Source: Propionispira arboris (GTDB lineage Bacteria; Bacillota; Negativicutes; Selenomonadales; Selenomonadaceae). From it: DNA of 53,676 nt. The DNA lies in assembly GCF_900109225.1 (NCBI RefSeq), contig NZ_FNZK01000026.1, positions 1-53,676 on the forward strand, written 5' to 3'. The position numbers and the translations under genes were made by a program. Positions 26,510-35,435 of the stretch are shown here, piece by piece. Each line of letters opens with the position of its first letter. Position 1 is the stretch's first letter. The notes beneath the pieces are model-generated. The model ran no database searches. It had not been told where the DNA came from and saw nothing but the letters and a program-made list of their open reading frames with translations.

Positions 26510-27292
26510 TTACGAATCGGTCGAAGAAGTACTATCTGATTTTATTTTATCGTTTGATATTTCGAGGTGTGGTTGATGAAGTTTGACCGGATTACTCTTC
26601 CTGATTTTCATGTTTAATATTTCAATCATGATTGAGAAGCCCATTGCGAAATAGATATATCCTTTTGGAATATGCATATCAAGACCGTCACCAATAAGTG
26701 CTACGCCTATTAAAAGTAAAAAACTTAAGGCCAGCATCTTGATAGTTGGGTGCTGTTCCACAAATATACTGATTTTTTCGGAAAACACCATCATAAAAAC
26801 AACAGCAATGATAACTGCCGCAATCATGATACCCAATTGTTGTGCCATACCTAATGCGGTAATGATTGAGTCAAGCGAAAAAACAACATCCAAAAGCAAT
26901 ATCTGGAAAATCACAGATTTGAAGGTTGCTCCAACGCGATTAGGTGCAGCCATCTCCTCTCCTTCCAGCTTTTCGTGGATTTCCATGGTGCTTTTCCATA
27001 TCAGAAACAATCCACCAATAATAAGAATCAAATCACGTCCGGAAATTTCATTGCCAACGACAGTAAATAGTGGGATGGTAAGTCCCATTAACCAAGTAAA
27101 TGAAAAAAGAAGTGCTATGCGTATAAACATTGCCAGCCCCAGCCCGACGCGTCGGGCTTTGGTTTGGAGATGATAGGGGAGTTTACTTGCTTGAATTGAG
27201 ATGAAAATTACATTATCAATTCCGAGTACAATTTCCAGAGTAGTTAGGGTCACCAATGCTATCCAGGCCTGTGGATCAGTCAACCATTCCAT
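26510..27292 (-). CDS. TerC-family membrane protein
   Basis: Integral membrane protein of 260 residues with about seven spans, of the TerC/YgdQ family. Landmarks: TLEIVLGIDNVIFI near residue 20-33 and the repeat VVFSLDSIITALGMA near residue 135-150, each with the conserved Asp. The C-terminal 30 residues are polar (EISNDKIKSDSTSSTDS). TerC relatives have been tied to manganese export, metal loading of exported enzymes and tellurite resistance. No yybP-ykoY manganese riboswitch was seen in the 190 bp upstream, only a small palindrome. Confidence 0.85.
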   Translation of the reverse strand: MEWLTDPQAWIALVTLTTLEIVLGIDNVIFISIQASKLPYHLQTKARRVGLGLAMFIRIALLFSFTWLMGLTIPLFTVVGNEISGRDLILIIGGLFLIWKSTMEIHEKLEGEEMAAPNRVGATFKSVIFQILLLDVVFSLDSIITALGMAQQLGIMIAAVIIAVVFMMVFSEKISIFVEQHPTIKMLALSFLLLIGVALIGDGLDMHIPKGYIYFAMGFSIMIEILNMKIRKSNPVKLHQPHLEISNDKIKSDSTSSTDS

Positions 27293-27378
27293 TGCGTCAT
27301 CTCCTCATATAATAATGAATTATGTGAATCTATCAAACAAAGTTTTCTATTCAGGCAATTGTATATACTTTCTATCTT

Positions 27379-27392
27379 ACTACAAATGTAGT
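27379..27392. promoter_or_regulatory. Palindrome upstream of terC
   Basis: ACTACAAATGTAGT is a perfect inverted repeat containing TACAAATGTA, the TACANNTGTA form bound by BlaI/MecI/CopY repressors. It lies about 90 bp upstream of the TerC start, near a weak TATACA element. No such repressor gene is in the window, so it is only a candidate. Confidence 0.3.
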
Positions 27393-27483
27393 TGATGCGA
27401 AATGATGTTTGTAATTTATTTAATATGTAACAAAGAAAAATAATCAGTATGGCAGATGTCCACTGCAATGCTAGCGGAAACAA

Positions 27484-28323
27484 TTATAGCTCGTGGCATG
27501 TTCGTAGGGGGACTGATTTTTTACAGGCACCGGGAGTCTGACCAGTTCTTTTTTTAAACAATCGACTGAAATAATATGGATCAGTGTAACCCACGCAATG
27601 TGAAACTTCTGCTATTGAATATTGATGCCGGTAAAGTAATTCCTGTGCCCGCTGAATTCGCAAGCTAATAATATATTGATTGGGGCTTATACCTTTAAAT
27701 TTACGAAATAAATAGGTGAACTGTTTACATCCCAGACCATAATTTTCTGCGATGGCTGGTATGGTCAAGTTTTTTGTATAGTGCAAGTCTATGAATTTTA
27801 TGGCTTCTTGGATTAAAAGCCGACTTTTTTCATTATCAGTATCTAAGTTTTTCGGTAGAATTTCCACCCAGATATTTGCCAATAATGCCTGCGCCTTTTG
27901 GTTGGTAAACTGTCCAGGGATAGAGCATTGCATATAAATTTGTAATAAAAGATCATAAAGATGCGGCGTAAAAGAGATGTCACTTTCATAATGGGAATCG
28001 GCATATTGCAGGAGGGGGATGTTGTCTTCACGGTGGTATTGTATGACGATATAGTCCCAATACTCCTGCCCAATGACCTCTTTATCTAGTTGCATGTTTG
28101 GTGTAAAATGAAATATTTTCCCCGGCTCCATTTCATATAGAACTTTGTCAAAATGCATGTTTGCTCGTCCACACAAGGGAATGAGCAAACCATACGCTGG
28201 GGGTGTTTTGGCTCCAAAATATTTACTACCAGGAGCGACTACATTTCGTTGAACGCGTAAGACGTGGAAAACAGCTTGTCTGTAATAGTTTATAACTTGT
28301 TTTATATCGAGTATTTGGCGCAT
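27484..28323 (-). CDS. AraC-family regulator, probably of siderophore uptake
   Basis: Transcription regulator of 279 residues. The N-terminal 150 residues form a cupin-like ligand domain; the C-terminal 100 hold two helix-turn-helix units (LTIPAIAENYGLGCKQFTYLFRKFKGISPNQYI and the AraC signature ending in YFSRLFKKRTGQTP). It is divergent from the TonB-dependent receptor and has a Fur box 26 bp upstream of its start, so it is likely iron-regulated and activates the receptor operon when a ferric siderophore is present, as known for YbtA/PchR/Btr types. AAGGAG lies 11 bases before the ATG. Confidence 0.85.
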   Translation of the reverse strand: MRQILDIKQVINYYRQAVFHVLRVQRNVVAPGSKYFGAKTPPAYGLLIPLCGRANMHFDKVLYEMEPGKIFHFTPNMQLDKEVIGQEYWDYIVIQYHREDNIPLLQYADSHYESDISFTPHLYDLLLQIYMQCSIPGQFTNQKAQALLANIWVEILPKNLDTDNEKSRLLIQEAIKFIDLHYTKNLTIPAIAENYGLGCKQFTYLFRKFKGISPNQYIISLRIQRAQELLYRHQYSIAEVSHCVGYTDPYYFSRLFKKRTGQTPGACKKSVPLRTCHEL

Positions 28324-28348
28324 CAGATCATAGACTCCTTCTTGAAAC

Positions 28349-28361
28349 GATAATCATTATC
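28349..28361. promoter_or_regulatory. Fur box of the AraC-type gene
   Basis: GATAATCATTATC is a perfect palindrome matching the core of the Fur consensus, close upstream of the AraC-family start. Confidence 0.8.
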
Positions 28362-28472
28362 AATTTATCAAAAAATAGAATTGTTGTCAACTAAATGTCG
28401 AAAATAAATAAATTTTTATAGCATTGCTTTATTGATTGGGAAAATATGCAGGTGTTTTGAGGAAAAAATCCA

Positions 28473-28501
28473 TTTACATTACCGGTGTATATTGTTAAAA
28501 T
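28473..28501 (+). promoter_or_regulatory. Promoter of the TonB receptor operon
   Basis: TTTACA (28473-28478), 17 bp, TAAAAT (28496-28501). The Fur box begins 17 bp downstream. Confidence 0.65.
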
Positions 28502-28518
28502 AGCGACATACTAACTGG

Positions 28519-28533
28519 TGATAATTATTATCA
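28519..28533. promoter_or_regulatory. Fur box of the TonB receptor operon
   Basis: TGATAATTATTATCA is a perfect 7-1-7 Fur site, between the promoter and the ribosome site of the receptor gene. Confidence 0.88.
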
Positions 28534-28551
28534 TTGAGAGGAGAGATTATA

Positions 28552-30786
28552 TTGAATAGATTGTCAAAACATAAAAAAAAAGTCTTATATGCATTAGTGG
28601 GCAGCAGCTTAGTATTGCAAACACCCGCAGTTGTATACGCAGATGAAACGGAGACTGCGGCTGAACCTGTGCAGCAAAGCAACGCCAGCAAAGAAATTAG
28701 GCAGGAAAAAGCAGCGGGAAATGAATTTTCCTTTGAGGGAATCACTGTTTTTGCAAAACGTGAAGAAAAGAAAAAAGATGCGGAAGATACATATGTGGGC
28801 GGGAAACTTTCAAAAAAAGCTAATGTCGGAATTTTAGGTAGTGCCGATATTTTTTCGATTCCATTTAATATTACGAGCTATACAGCCCAAGAAATTGAAT
28901 CGAAACAAGCAAGAACGCTTTCGGATATTTTGCTTGACGATTCATCCGTACGATTTACGACATCGAGTGGACATATGAATGAAAACTATACCATTCGTGG
29001 ATTTGATGTTACAGCAGATGACCTGAGTTTGAATGGTCTATATGGTCTTGCTCCCTCGGGGCATGTGCCGACGGAATTTATCGATCGAGTCGAAGTTTTA
29101 AAAGGGCCGAGTGCACTTTTGAATGGTACGCCGCCAGGGGGATCGGTTGGCGGTACAGTAAATATTGTTACGAAAAAAGCCGGGTCAGAGTCTGTTACAC
29201 GTCTTACGACGGATTATGCATCGGGTTCGCAGATGGGGTTGCATTTGGACCTTGGACGGCGTTTTGGGGAAGCAAAAGAATGGGGAATCCGCCTAAACGC
29301 TGCAACGCGCGATGGGCAAACTGGTGTTGACGGGCAAAAGAAAGAGCGGGCTTTTGGCTCAATTAATGTCGATTATCAAGGGCAAAATTGGCGAATGTAT
29401 CTTGATGCATTTGATAATGAAGAAAAATTCAAAAATGGTTCTTCGATGATGGTGAATTTTAAAAATTCTGTTACAGCAATTCCCGATGCACCGGAGGGGG
29501 ATGTTAATGCTTTCAAAGGTGCCAATGCAAGTCTCGAAAATAAAGGGGCAATGCTGCGTGGTGAATATGATCTTAGTAAGAATTTGACGGCATATGCTGG
29601 TATCGGCTACCTTGAAAATACATATGAAGGTTTTATAAACTCAACGCATGCTAGAGGCGTTGATTCCGAGGGGAATTATACGGGCTATACTACATATATC
29701 AATGGATATTCGAATAATGTATCAGCTGAAGCTGGTCTGCGCCAGAGCTTTAAGACAGGGATGGTAAATCATAAAATGGTTATGAGTGCTACGCGCCTGG
29801 AGACAGAGAGCGGGTCGGCTTACACCGAAAGCGCACGCTATGCGTCCAATATTTATCATCCGGTTATCCCATTGCTTGTTGCAGTTGCATCGGATGCACC
29901 CAAAACGGCAGAAAGTACCTTGAACAGTATTGCTTTTGCGGATACTTTGTCTTTTGGCGGAGATAAATACAATCTGACATTAGGTGTACGCAACCAGACG
30001 ATTGAAAGTAAAAATTACAATCGTTCCACAGGAGCAAGGACAGCTTCTTACAATAAAAATGCCGTAACCCCGGCGATTGCGTTTGTTTTTAAACCATGGG
30101 ACAAACCAGTTTCTTTTTATGCAAATTATATCGAGGGTTTAAGCAAAGGTAGTACGGTTACCGATACAGCGGCAGCGAATTATGGTGAGGTATTTGCACC
30201 GTTTAAAACAAAACAAGCAGAAGTTGGCGTGAAGTGGGAAAATGGAACATTTGCTAATACGTTGAGCTTTTTCCAAATTAAGAAACCAAGCCTTTTGAAA
30301 GACAGTTTGAGCAATACCTATAATGAATCTGGAAAACAGCGAAATCGTGGGATTGAATGGAGTGCTTTTGGCAACCTAAATAACGAAGTGTCCATTTTAG
30401 GTGGTATCACCTATATGCGTGGAGTGCAGACTCATACGCAAAGTGGAACCAATGATGGAAAAACAGCGTATGGAGTTCCGGTTTGGCAAGCAAATGTTAG
30501 TTTCGAATATGCCGTACCACATGTGCAAGGTTTGAGTTTTGATACACGCCTGGTTTATACAGGATCGCAGTATACAAACAATAATAATACAGCGAAAATT
30601 CCTTCCTGGATGCGATTCGATGCCGGGCTGCAGTATAAAACGTCATTGCAGGGAAATCCGACTACGCTGCGCTTTAGCGTGGAAAATCTAACAAATAAAA
30701 ATTATTGGTCAGGCTTGTTTAGAGAAGATTATTTGACGATAGGCAATGGACGTACATATAAGTTATCGATGTCAATTGATTTGTAA
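28552..30786 (+). CDS. TonB-dependent ferric siderophore receptor
   Basis: Outer-membrane receptor of 744 residues. From the TTG at 28552 (GGAGAG six bases upstream; no ATG is available) it has a signal peptide of about 28 residues ending VVYA before DETE. The plug domain spans about 100-230 (SIPFNITSYTAQEIESKQ, RVEVLKGPSALLNGTPPGG, GTVNIVTKKA), followed by a 22-strand barrel. The closing strand ends SMSIDL rather than in an aromatic residue. The spread of plug motifs fits ferric siderophore receptors of the FhuA/FecA/FpvA sort. It proves a diderm envelope. Iron repression follows from the perfect Fur box upstream. Confidence 0.93.
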   Translation: MNRLSKHKKKVLYALVGSSLVLQTPAVVYADETETAAEPVQQSNASKEIRQEKAAGNEFSFEGITVFAKREEKKKDAEDTYVGGKLSKKANVGILGSADIFSIPFNITSYTAQEIESKQARTLSDILLDDSSVRFTTSSGHMNENYTIRGFDVTADDLSLNGLYGLAPSGHVPTEFIDRVEVLKGPSALLNGTPPGGSVGGTVNIVTKKAGSESVTRLTTDYASGSQMGLHLDLGRRFGEAKEWGIRLNAATRDGQTGVDGQKKERAFGSINVDYQGQNWRMYLDAFDNEEKFKNGSSMMVNFKNSVTAIPDAPEGDVNAFKGANASLENKGAMLRGEYDLSKNLTAYAGIGYLENTYEGFINSTHARGVDSEGNYTGYTTYINGYSNNVSAEAGLRQSFKTGMVNHKMVMSATRLETESGSAYTESARYASNIYHPVIPLLVAVASDAPKTAESTLNSIAFADTLSFGGDKYNLTLGVRNQTIESKNYNRSTGARTASYNKNAVTPAIAFVFKPWDKPVSFYANYIEGLSKGSTVTDTAAANYGEVFAPFKTKQAEVGVKWENGTFANTLSFFQIKKPSLLKDSLSNTYNESGKQRNRGIEWSAFGNLNNEVSILGGITYMRGVQTHTQSGTNDGKTAYGVPVWQANVSFEYAVPHVQGLSFDTRLVYTGSQYTNNNNTAKIPSWMRFDAGLQYKTSLQGNPTTLRFSVENLTNKNYWSGLFREDYLTIGNGRTYKLSMSIDL

Positions 30787-30795
30787 GGTGGCTTT

Positions 30796-31125
30796 ATGCA
30801 GATAAAAAAAATAAAGACAGAATGGGTCTGTGTGGAAGAACTTCTCTTTCACACAAGCCCTGTACTTGTGATGCTTATGCGGTTTTTAGCTGCAATAGCA
30901 GGTGGTATAAGTTTGACGTATTTTATGGAAAAGATCTTGTCACTTGCCAATTTATTCGGAGCCTTGGAGACGATTTTTCTTTGCGAGTGGCTTGCCCCCA
31001 TTTTTTATGTATTCGGGTTATGGTATGCATTTTCGGTTGTAAACGTGGCGTTGGTATGGAGAAATTTTTTATTCGTTACGCTCGTCAGTAGATTGATTGT
31101 CGGTGGATTTTATTTGTTTCAGTGA
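30796..31125 (+). CDS. Small membrane protein of the iron-uptake operon
   Basis: Protein of 109 residues with three predicted spans (about 22-45, 55-80, 85-108). I recognise no family. It starts 9 bp after the receptor gene and overlaps the upstream region of the PepSY gene. Small proteins in this place are common in Fur-regulated receptor/PepSY operons and may help couple the inner membrane to uptake or iron reduction. Confidence 0.65.
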   Translation: MQIKKIKTEWVCVEELLFHTSPVLVMLMRFLAAIAGGISLTYFMEKILSLANLFGALETIFLCEWLAPIFYVFGLWYAFSVVNVALVWRNFLFVTLVSRLIVGGFYLFQ

Positions 31126-31142
31126 AGGAGGTTATCGAGACG

Positions 31143-32633
31143 ATGCGTGATTTTCACACGTGGGGTGGTCTTTTTTTTGGTTGGCTGTTGTTTATCGTAT
31201 TTTTTACGGGAACATTGTCTGTTTTTGCACCTGAAATTACCTATTGGATGACGCCAGAAGCACGCGTGGCGGCAGCTAATCATGGACAGGCTCTGCAAGC
31301 AGCTGAAAAAGCCTTACAGGAAAATGCCTCTGATGCAGATATGTGGTTTGTGATTTTGCCGCAAGGACGGACAAAGTCACTGGAAATTTCCTGGCAAAAG
31401 AATGGACAGAAATTTGAGCGGTACGTACATCCCGAAACAGGTGAAACGTTAAACGTTCGCCAAACAAAAGGGGGCGAATTCTTCGCAGAATTTCATTACC
31501 AGTTGCACCATGAGCCACTTGGAATCTGGATTGTTAGCATTGCTGGTGGTATGATGATCATGGCGATTTTTTCAGGTATTGCAATTCGAAAAAAAGTGAT
31601 CTTTGATTTTTTTTCTTTTCGTTGGCGAAAGAATTTTTTTAGTATTCATACAATGAGTGGAGTAATGACGTTGCCGTTTGTCGTGATCATTACTTATACG
31701 GGGCTTGTTATGGCGTTTACAGAAGTGATGCCTGTTGCGCTGCATACGTTTTACAAAAACGAAGGTGGATTTTGGACGGAATTTCTACAAAGTGTTGAGC
31801 GGCCGAAAAGTCAGGTATGGGCGAAATTATATCCACTAGCAGAACTTTTACCAGTGGCGGAACAAGAACTGGGCGAAGGGCAGTTGGCATTTGTTCAAAT
31901 CAAACAGCCAAATACAGAAAATGCAGTTATTCATTTTATGCGCCGTGTAGATGATCGGATGCTGGCCATTACAGACCGTGCTAGTTTTGATGGTGTAACA
32001 GGGCAATGGCTTATTACAAAAAATACATGGGATACCCAGGCTGTAATTGTTCGGTCGATGGTTGGGCTTCATATTGCAAAGTTTGGCGGCTATCCAATGG
32101 CTTGGGGATATTTTTTATTTGGACTGATTAGCAGCGGTATGATTGCTACGGGCTTGGTTTTTTTCACAATAAAGCGCCGATTAGTATATGAAAGAGCAAG
32201 CGCTGGAACACAAAATTTTTTCAAAAAAGTTGAGTCTTTTAATATTGCGGTAGTTTGTGGTTGTATCGTAGCTGTCAGTGCCTATTTTTGGGCAAATCGA
32301 CTATTGCCACTATCACTGAACGGGCGCGAAGATATGGAAGTGGGGATCTTTTTTCTTGCCTGGGGGATCATGATATGTCATGCTTTTCGGCGGTCAGTTA
32401 AAGTGGCGTGGGTTGAGCAATTAAAAATTAGTGCCACTTTATTTTTTATATTACCATTTTTTAGTGTCTGGAAAACTTCGGAAAAATTTTGGTACCTACT
32501 TTCTACAGGAGAATGGATGAGCATCGCGGTAGAGCTGGTTTTTTTCTTGGCGGCGATTATTTTATGGGCAGCAGCACATAAATTAAATAAACAATGGAAA
32601 TTGAATCATAAAAATGAGTTTCTTTCCGAATAA
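31143..32633 (+). CDS. PepSY-associated transmembrane protein, siderophore uptake
   Basis: Inner-membrane protein of 496 residues with four or more spans and a large periplasmic part. It opens RDFHTWGGLFFGWLLFIVFFTGTLSVF, the usual PepSY_TM start with its conserved His and Trp, and has further paired His (HYQLHHEPLG, SIHTMSG, VGLHIAKFGG) suited to haem binding. Such proteins are thought to reduce ferric siderophores at the inner membrane. I use the ATG at 31143 with AAGGAGG 11 bases upstream; a GTG at 31122 lies before that ribosome site. Confidence 0.85.
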   Translation: MRDFHTWGGLFFGWLLFIVFFTGTLSVFAPEITYWMTPEARVAAANHGQALQAAEKALQENASDADMWFVILPQGRTKSLEISWQKNGQKFERYVHPETGETLNVRQTKGGEFFAEFHYQLHHEPLGIWIVSIAGGMMIMAIFSGIAIRKKVIFDFFSFRWRKNFFSIHTMSGVMTLPFVVIITYTGLVMAFTEVMPVALHTFYKNEGGFWTEFLQSVERPKSQVWAKLYPLAELLPVAEQELGEGQLAFVQIKQPNTENAVIHFMRRVDDRMLAITDRASFDGVTGQWLITKNTWDTQAVIVRSMVGLHIAKFGGYPMAWGYFLFGLISSGMIATGLVFFTIKRRLVYERASAGTQNFFKKVESFNIAVVCGCIVAVSAYFWANRLLPLSLNGREDMEVGIFFLAWGIMICHAFRRSVKVAWVEQLKISATLFFILPFFSVWKTSEKFWYLLSTGEWMSIAVELVFFLAAIILWAAAHKLNKQWKLNHKNEFLSE

Positions 32634-32637
32634 TAAA

Positions 32638-32672
32638 GGACGCATGCCTGGGATTTTGCCAGATATGCGTCC
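32638..32672 (-). terminator. Hairpin between convergent PepSY and GGDEF genes
   Basis: GGACGCAT and ATGCGTCC pair around a 19 nt loop. T-rich sequence follows only on the minus strand, so it serves the GGDEF gene mainly. Confidence 0.5.
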
Positions 32673-32697
32673 ATTGCTTCGTGGGGTTTTGATCAAA

Positions 32698-33312
32698 TCA
32701 ACAAATTGTGCTTTTGTTTTTCCCCGACTTTTTGGAGTTGTACATCGCATTATCACTACGCGTTAGAATGGAATCTACGGTGTCGCCTTTTTTTATTTTT
32801 GTTATTCCCCAGCTTAATGTAATGTCTTGAAAGTGATTATTTATTTGGATGTTTGTTAAACTTAGACGGATTTTATTTTCAATTATTTTTGCCTGTTCCG
32901 TGTTAAGATCTTCTAATATAATTAAAAACTCTTCTCCACCTAAACGTCCCGCAAAACTGTTTTTTGGTATGGATTCTTTGATTGTTTTGGAAACAGTAAT
33001 TAAAACCTGATCACCGCTCGTGTGCCCATAGGTGTCATTCACTTTTTTGAAATAGTCAATATCGCCAAACATAATACAGGTGTCATAAATGGTTGGGTCA
33101 ATTGTCGTGATGAAATAATTTAATTTATCTTGAATAAATTTGCGAGAAAATAAACCTGTTAAATAATCCGTATTTAACATTTGTGAAAATTTTTTATTCA
33201 CACAGTTCAATTCATAATTTTTTTGTTCTAATTCTCGATTGCAATTCGCTAATTCATTATTTAATTTTGAAATGATGGCGTAGATATGTTCGGCTTTCTT
33301 AGAATAATGCAC
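32698..33312 (-). CDS. Diguanylate cyclase (GGDEF) with coiled-coil N-terminus
   Basis: Protein of 204 residues. Residues 8-45 form a coiled coil (KLNNELANCNRELEQKNYEL), and the rest is a complete GGDEF domain: DYLTGLFSRKF (49-59), metal-binding GDIDYFKK (83-90), active site GGEEF (125-129). It should make cyclic di-GMP once dimerised. The RxxD inhibition site five residues before GGEEF is absent. There is no sensor domain of its own; the cobalamin-binding protein encoded 30 bp upstream in the same operon is the obvious candidate sensor. Confidence 0.9.
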   Translation of the reverse strand: MHYSKKAEHIYAIISKLNNELANCNRELEQKNYELNCVNKKFSQMLNTDYLTGLFSRKFIQDKLNYFITTIDPTIYDTCIMFGDIDYFKKVNDTYGHTSGDQVLITVSKTIKESIPKNSFAGRLGGEEFLIILEDLNTEQAKIIENKIRLSLTNIQINNHFQDITLSWGITKIKKGDTVDSILTRSDNAMYNSKKSGKNKSTIC

Positions 33313-33342
33313 AGAGCAGCCTCCTTAGATAATCTTATCTGG

Positions 33343-34446
33343 TTATAATACCACTGCTTTTTCATTCGTAGCAGTGTTCTTTTTTAGGTTACACCAGTGA
33401 TTATTGGCTAGATTTAAAAATTCTTCGGCATTTCTTGCAAGATTGTCAGCTTTTAATTTGATCCAGATATCAGGAGCGTAATTAAATATATTTCCGCCGA
33501 CAATGACTAATGTACTGGGTGGCGTACGTTTCTTTATAGACTGAATGATCTCAAATGCATTCGCTAGATTATAGGGCATTGAAATACTGAGTCCGATTAT
33601 ATCAGGTTTTAGAAGATCTATTTCTTTTAATAATAAATTTGTTTCCGTATTACTGCCTAAATAATGCACATCCCAACCATCCGATTCTAAGAGATCGGCC
33701 GACATTCTCGCACCAATTTCATGATATTCATTAAAAATTGTAGCTAAAATAGCGGTTCCTTTTTTGTGATCACCCAATACATATTGGCTGTATAATGCCG
33801 TCATGATATTTATAACGATTGCAGACGCCAAATGCTCTTGAGCAACACTGATTTTTTGCGTTTCCCACAAATAACCAATATCGTATAAGCAAGGCTGAAT
33901 TACAGTGAGATAAAAATCTTTTAACGTCTCTTTATCATGTACGTGGTTTTCAGTTAAATCTAATGCGGTTGTTTTTTCTCCTGCTAAAATTATTTGTAAA
34001 AACTGATCTTTTAGCATAGTGTTACTAGATATTGATTGATTTTTCAATAAATTTATATTTGATTCAGCAATTTTTATAAAATTTTTATGGTTTTTTATGA
34101 GTGAATCATATACATTTATCAATTCGGTATTATCATGTTGGGAAATGTTTTTCTGAATCGCATATTTCCAAGCTTTAAATTCACACAGGATCGTATTGTA
34201 ATTTTTTCCTGTTCTATACCACCAAATAACTAAGTATGTCAGAAGGTTATAATCTGCATATTGAAAAATATTTGACATATAGTTAAAATGTATTTCTTGA
34301 TATAGATAATTTGTAGTTTGTTTACGGTTTAAATATCGTATAGCATCAGCAAGTAGAAATTGTTTTTTTTCTTTTAACAATAATAAAGAATCTAAAGAAA
34401 CTGGTTTTAAATGAAATAAAAATTTTTTATACTGGCTTGAAAACAT
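33343..34446 (-). CDS. Cobalamin-binding protein with CarH-type photoreceptor signature
   Basis: Protein of 367 residues from the second ATG (34446), because the first (34455) abuts the GGGGAG ribosome site. Residues about 145-215 form the four-helix cap of B12 photoreceptors, with Trp194, nine residues, then Glu204-His205, the Wx9EH pattern of CarH that covers adenosylcobalamin. Residues about 230-350 are a B12-binding Rossmann fold with ExHxxG (Glu240, His242, Gly245), where His242 should be the lower axial ligand, plus SISM and VGGN. The N-terminal 130 residues are helical and not the MerR-type DNA-binding domain, so this is not a CarH repressor. Its partner is probably the diguanylate cyclase downstream. 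Confidence 0.85.
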   Translation of the reverse strand: MFSSQYKKFLFHLKPVSLDSLLLLKEKKQFLLADAIRYLNRKQTTNYLYQEIHFNYMSNIFQYADYNLLTYLVIWWYRTGKNYNTILCEFKAWKYAIQKNISQHDNTELINVYDSLIKNHKNFIKIAESNINLLKNQSISSNTMLKDQFLQIILAGEKTTALDLTENHVHDKETLKDFYLTVIQPCLYDIGYLWETQKISVAQEHLASAIVINIMTALYSQYVLGDHKKGTAILATIFNEYHEIGARMSADLLESDGWDVHYLGSNTETNLLLKEIDLLKPDIIGLSISMPYNLANAFEIIQSIKKRTPPSTLVIVGGNIFNYAPDIWIKLKADNLARNAEEFLNLANNHWCNLKKNTATNEKAVVL

Positions 34447-34622
34447 ATAAAACATCTCCCCATATTTGATGCTTTATTAAACTTACTTTGATTATTAGAC
34501 AAATATATCGATTTTCCTTTAAAAATAAATGCTCGAGTATTATTTTGTTGAATGCAGGAGCATTTTGATCAAATTGAAAGAAAAATGGGTATGTGTTATA
34601 TTTGATAGATGGAGGGATGAAA

Positions 34623-35147
34623 ATGGTATTACTGGTGATTGATGTACAAAAGTTGATCGTAACGGAGAAACTGTACAAATTTGATTTGTTTGTTTCCAAT
34701 ATCAAAAAATTGATATGTGCAGCCAGAAAAAATAAGCTTGAGATAATCTATGTACGCCATGATGATGGTGCAGGCTGTGAGTTGACAAAAGGAACCGATG
34801 GATTTGAAATCTACGATGAATTTAAACCATTTTCCCAAGAAAAAATATTTGATAAGTCAGTTAACAGTGCTTTTAGAGATACAGGTTTATTGGATTATTT
34901 AAAAAATAAAAATGAAAAAGAAGTAATCGTCGTAGGTCTTCAAACAGACTATTGTATTGATGCAACGGTGAAATGCGGCTTTGAACATGGCTTTAACATA
35001 ACCATACCAACGTATGCAAATTCAACGGTTGATAATGATTTTATGACTTCGGAACAGAGCTATAAGTATTACAATGAATATATGTGGAACACCAGATATG
35101 CTTCTTGTATTTCAATGGATGAAACCCTTAATAAAATGGAAGAATAA
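34623..35147 (+). CDS. Isochorismatase-like cysteine hydrolase
   Basis: Cytoplasmic hydrolase of 174 residues from the ATG at 34623 (GGAGGG six bases upstream; an ATG at 34617 abuts that site). The catalytic triad is visible: Asp in LLVIDVQ (residue 7 region), Lys in FDKSVNSAF, and Cys in QTDYCIDAT. The family includes nicotinamidases, isochorismatases and N-carbamoylsarcosine amidases; the substrate cannot be told. It is divergent from the cobalamin-binding protein, sharing a 176 bp region, and appears monocistronic. Confidence 0.8.
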   Translation: MVLLVIDVQKLIVTEKLYKFDLFVSNIKKLICAARKNKLEIIYVRHDDGAGCELTKGTDGFEIYDEFKPFSQEKIFDKSVNSAFRDTGLLDYLKNKNEKEVIVVGLQTDYCIDATVKCGFEHGFNITIPTYANSTVDNDFMTSEQSYKYYNEYMWNTRYASCISMDETLNKMEE

Positions 35148-35435
35148 ATTGATTTTTCGTGAACAAAAAAACTCCCTAATGGATTTGAATGTAGTATAAT
35201 TCTTACCAATTTGGAAGCTTTTTATTTTTTACGACAGGTATTTTGCTTAACCCGTAGCTGGGCCATAGGTTGATGGTTCATTAGAGGCGAAAAGTTTATG
35301 CTTAGAAAACGATAGGATGTTTTCTCATTTGCTTAGGCTATGTCTTTGCAGAATGGAATTTGTTGCAATAAAAGAGCAACTGGAACGTCAGTATAATTAG
35401 AAGGTAATCTTATATAAATAGGAAGGTGAATCATT
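35148..35435. other. Intergenic region without recognised gene
   Basis: A 288 bp gap before the peroxidase gene. It contains a weak stem (AGAAAAC/GTTTTCT, near 35305-35325) and no riboswitch or promoter that I can name. Confidence 0.4.

Noticed and set aside
27293-27483. Manganese (yybP-ykoY) riboswitch upstream of the TerC gene
   Set aside because: The conserved riboswitch core sequences are not present in the 190 bp upstream.
30822-31091. 89-codon frame overlapping the small membrane protein of the iron operon
   Set aside because: It is out of frame with the better supported 109-residue protein, which has the correct spacing after the receptor gene.
33343-34446. CarH-type light-dependent repressor
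   Set aside because: The B12 and cap motifs are there, but no MerR winged helix is present at the N-terminus.
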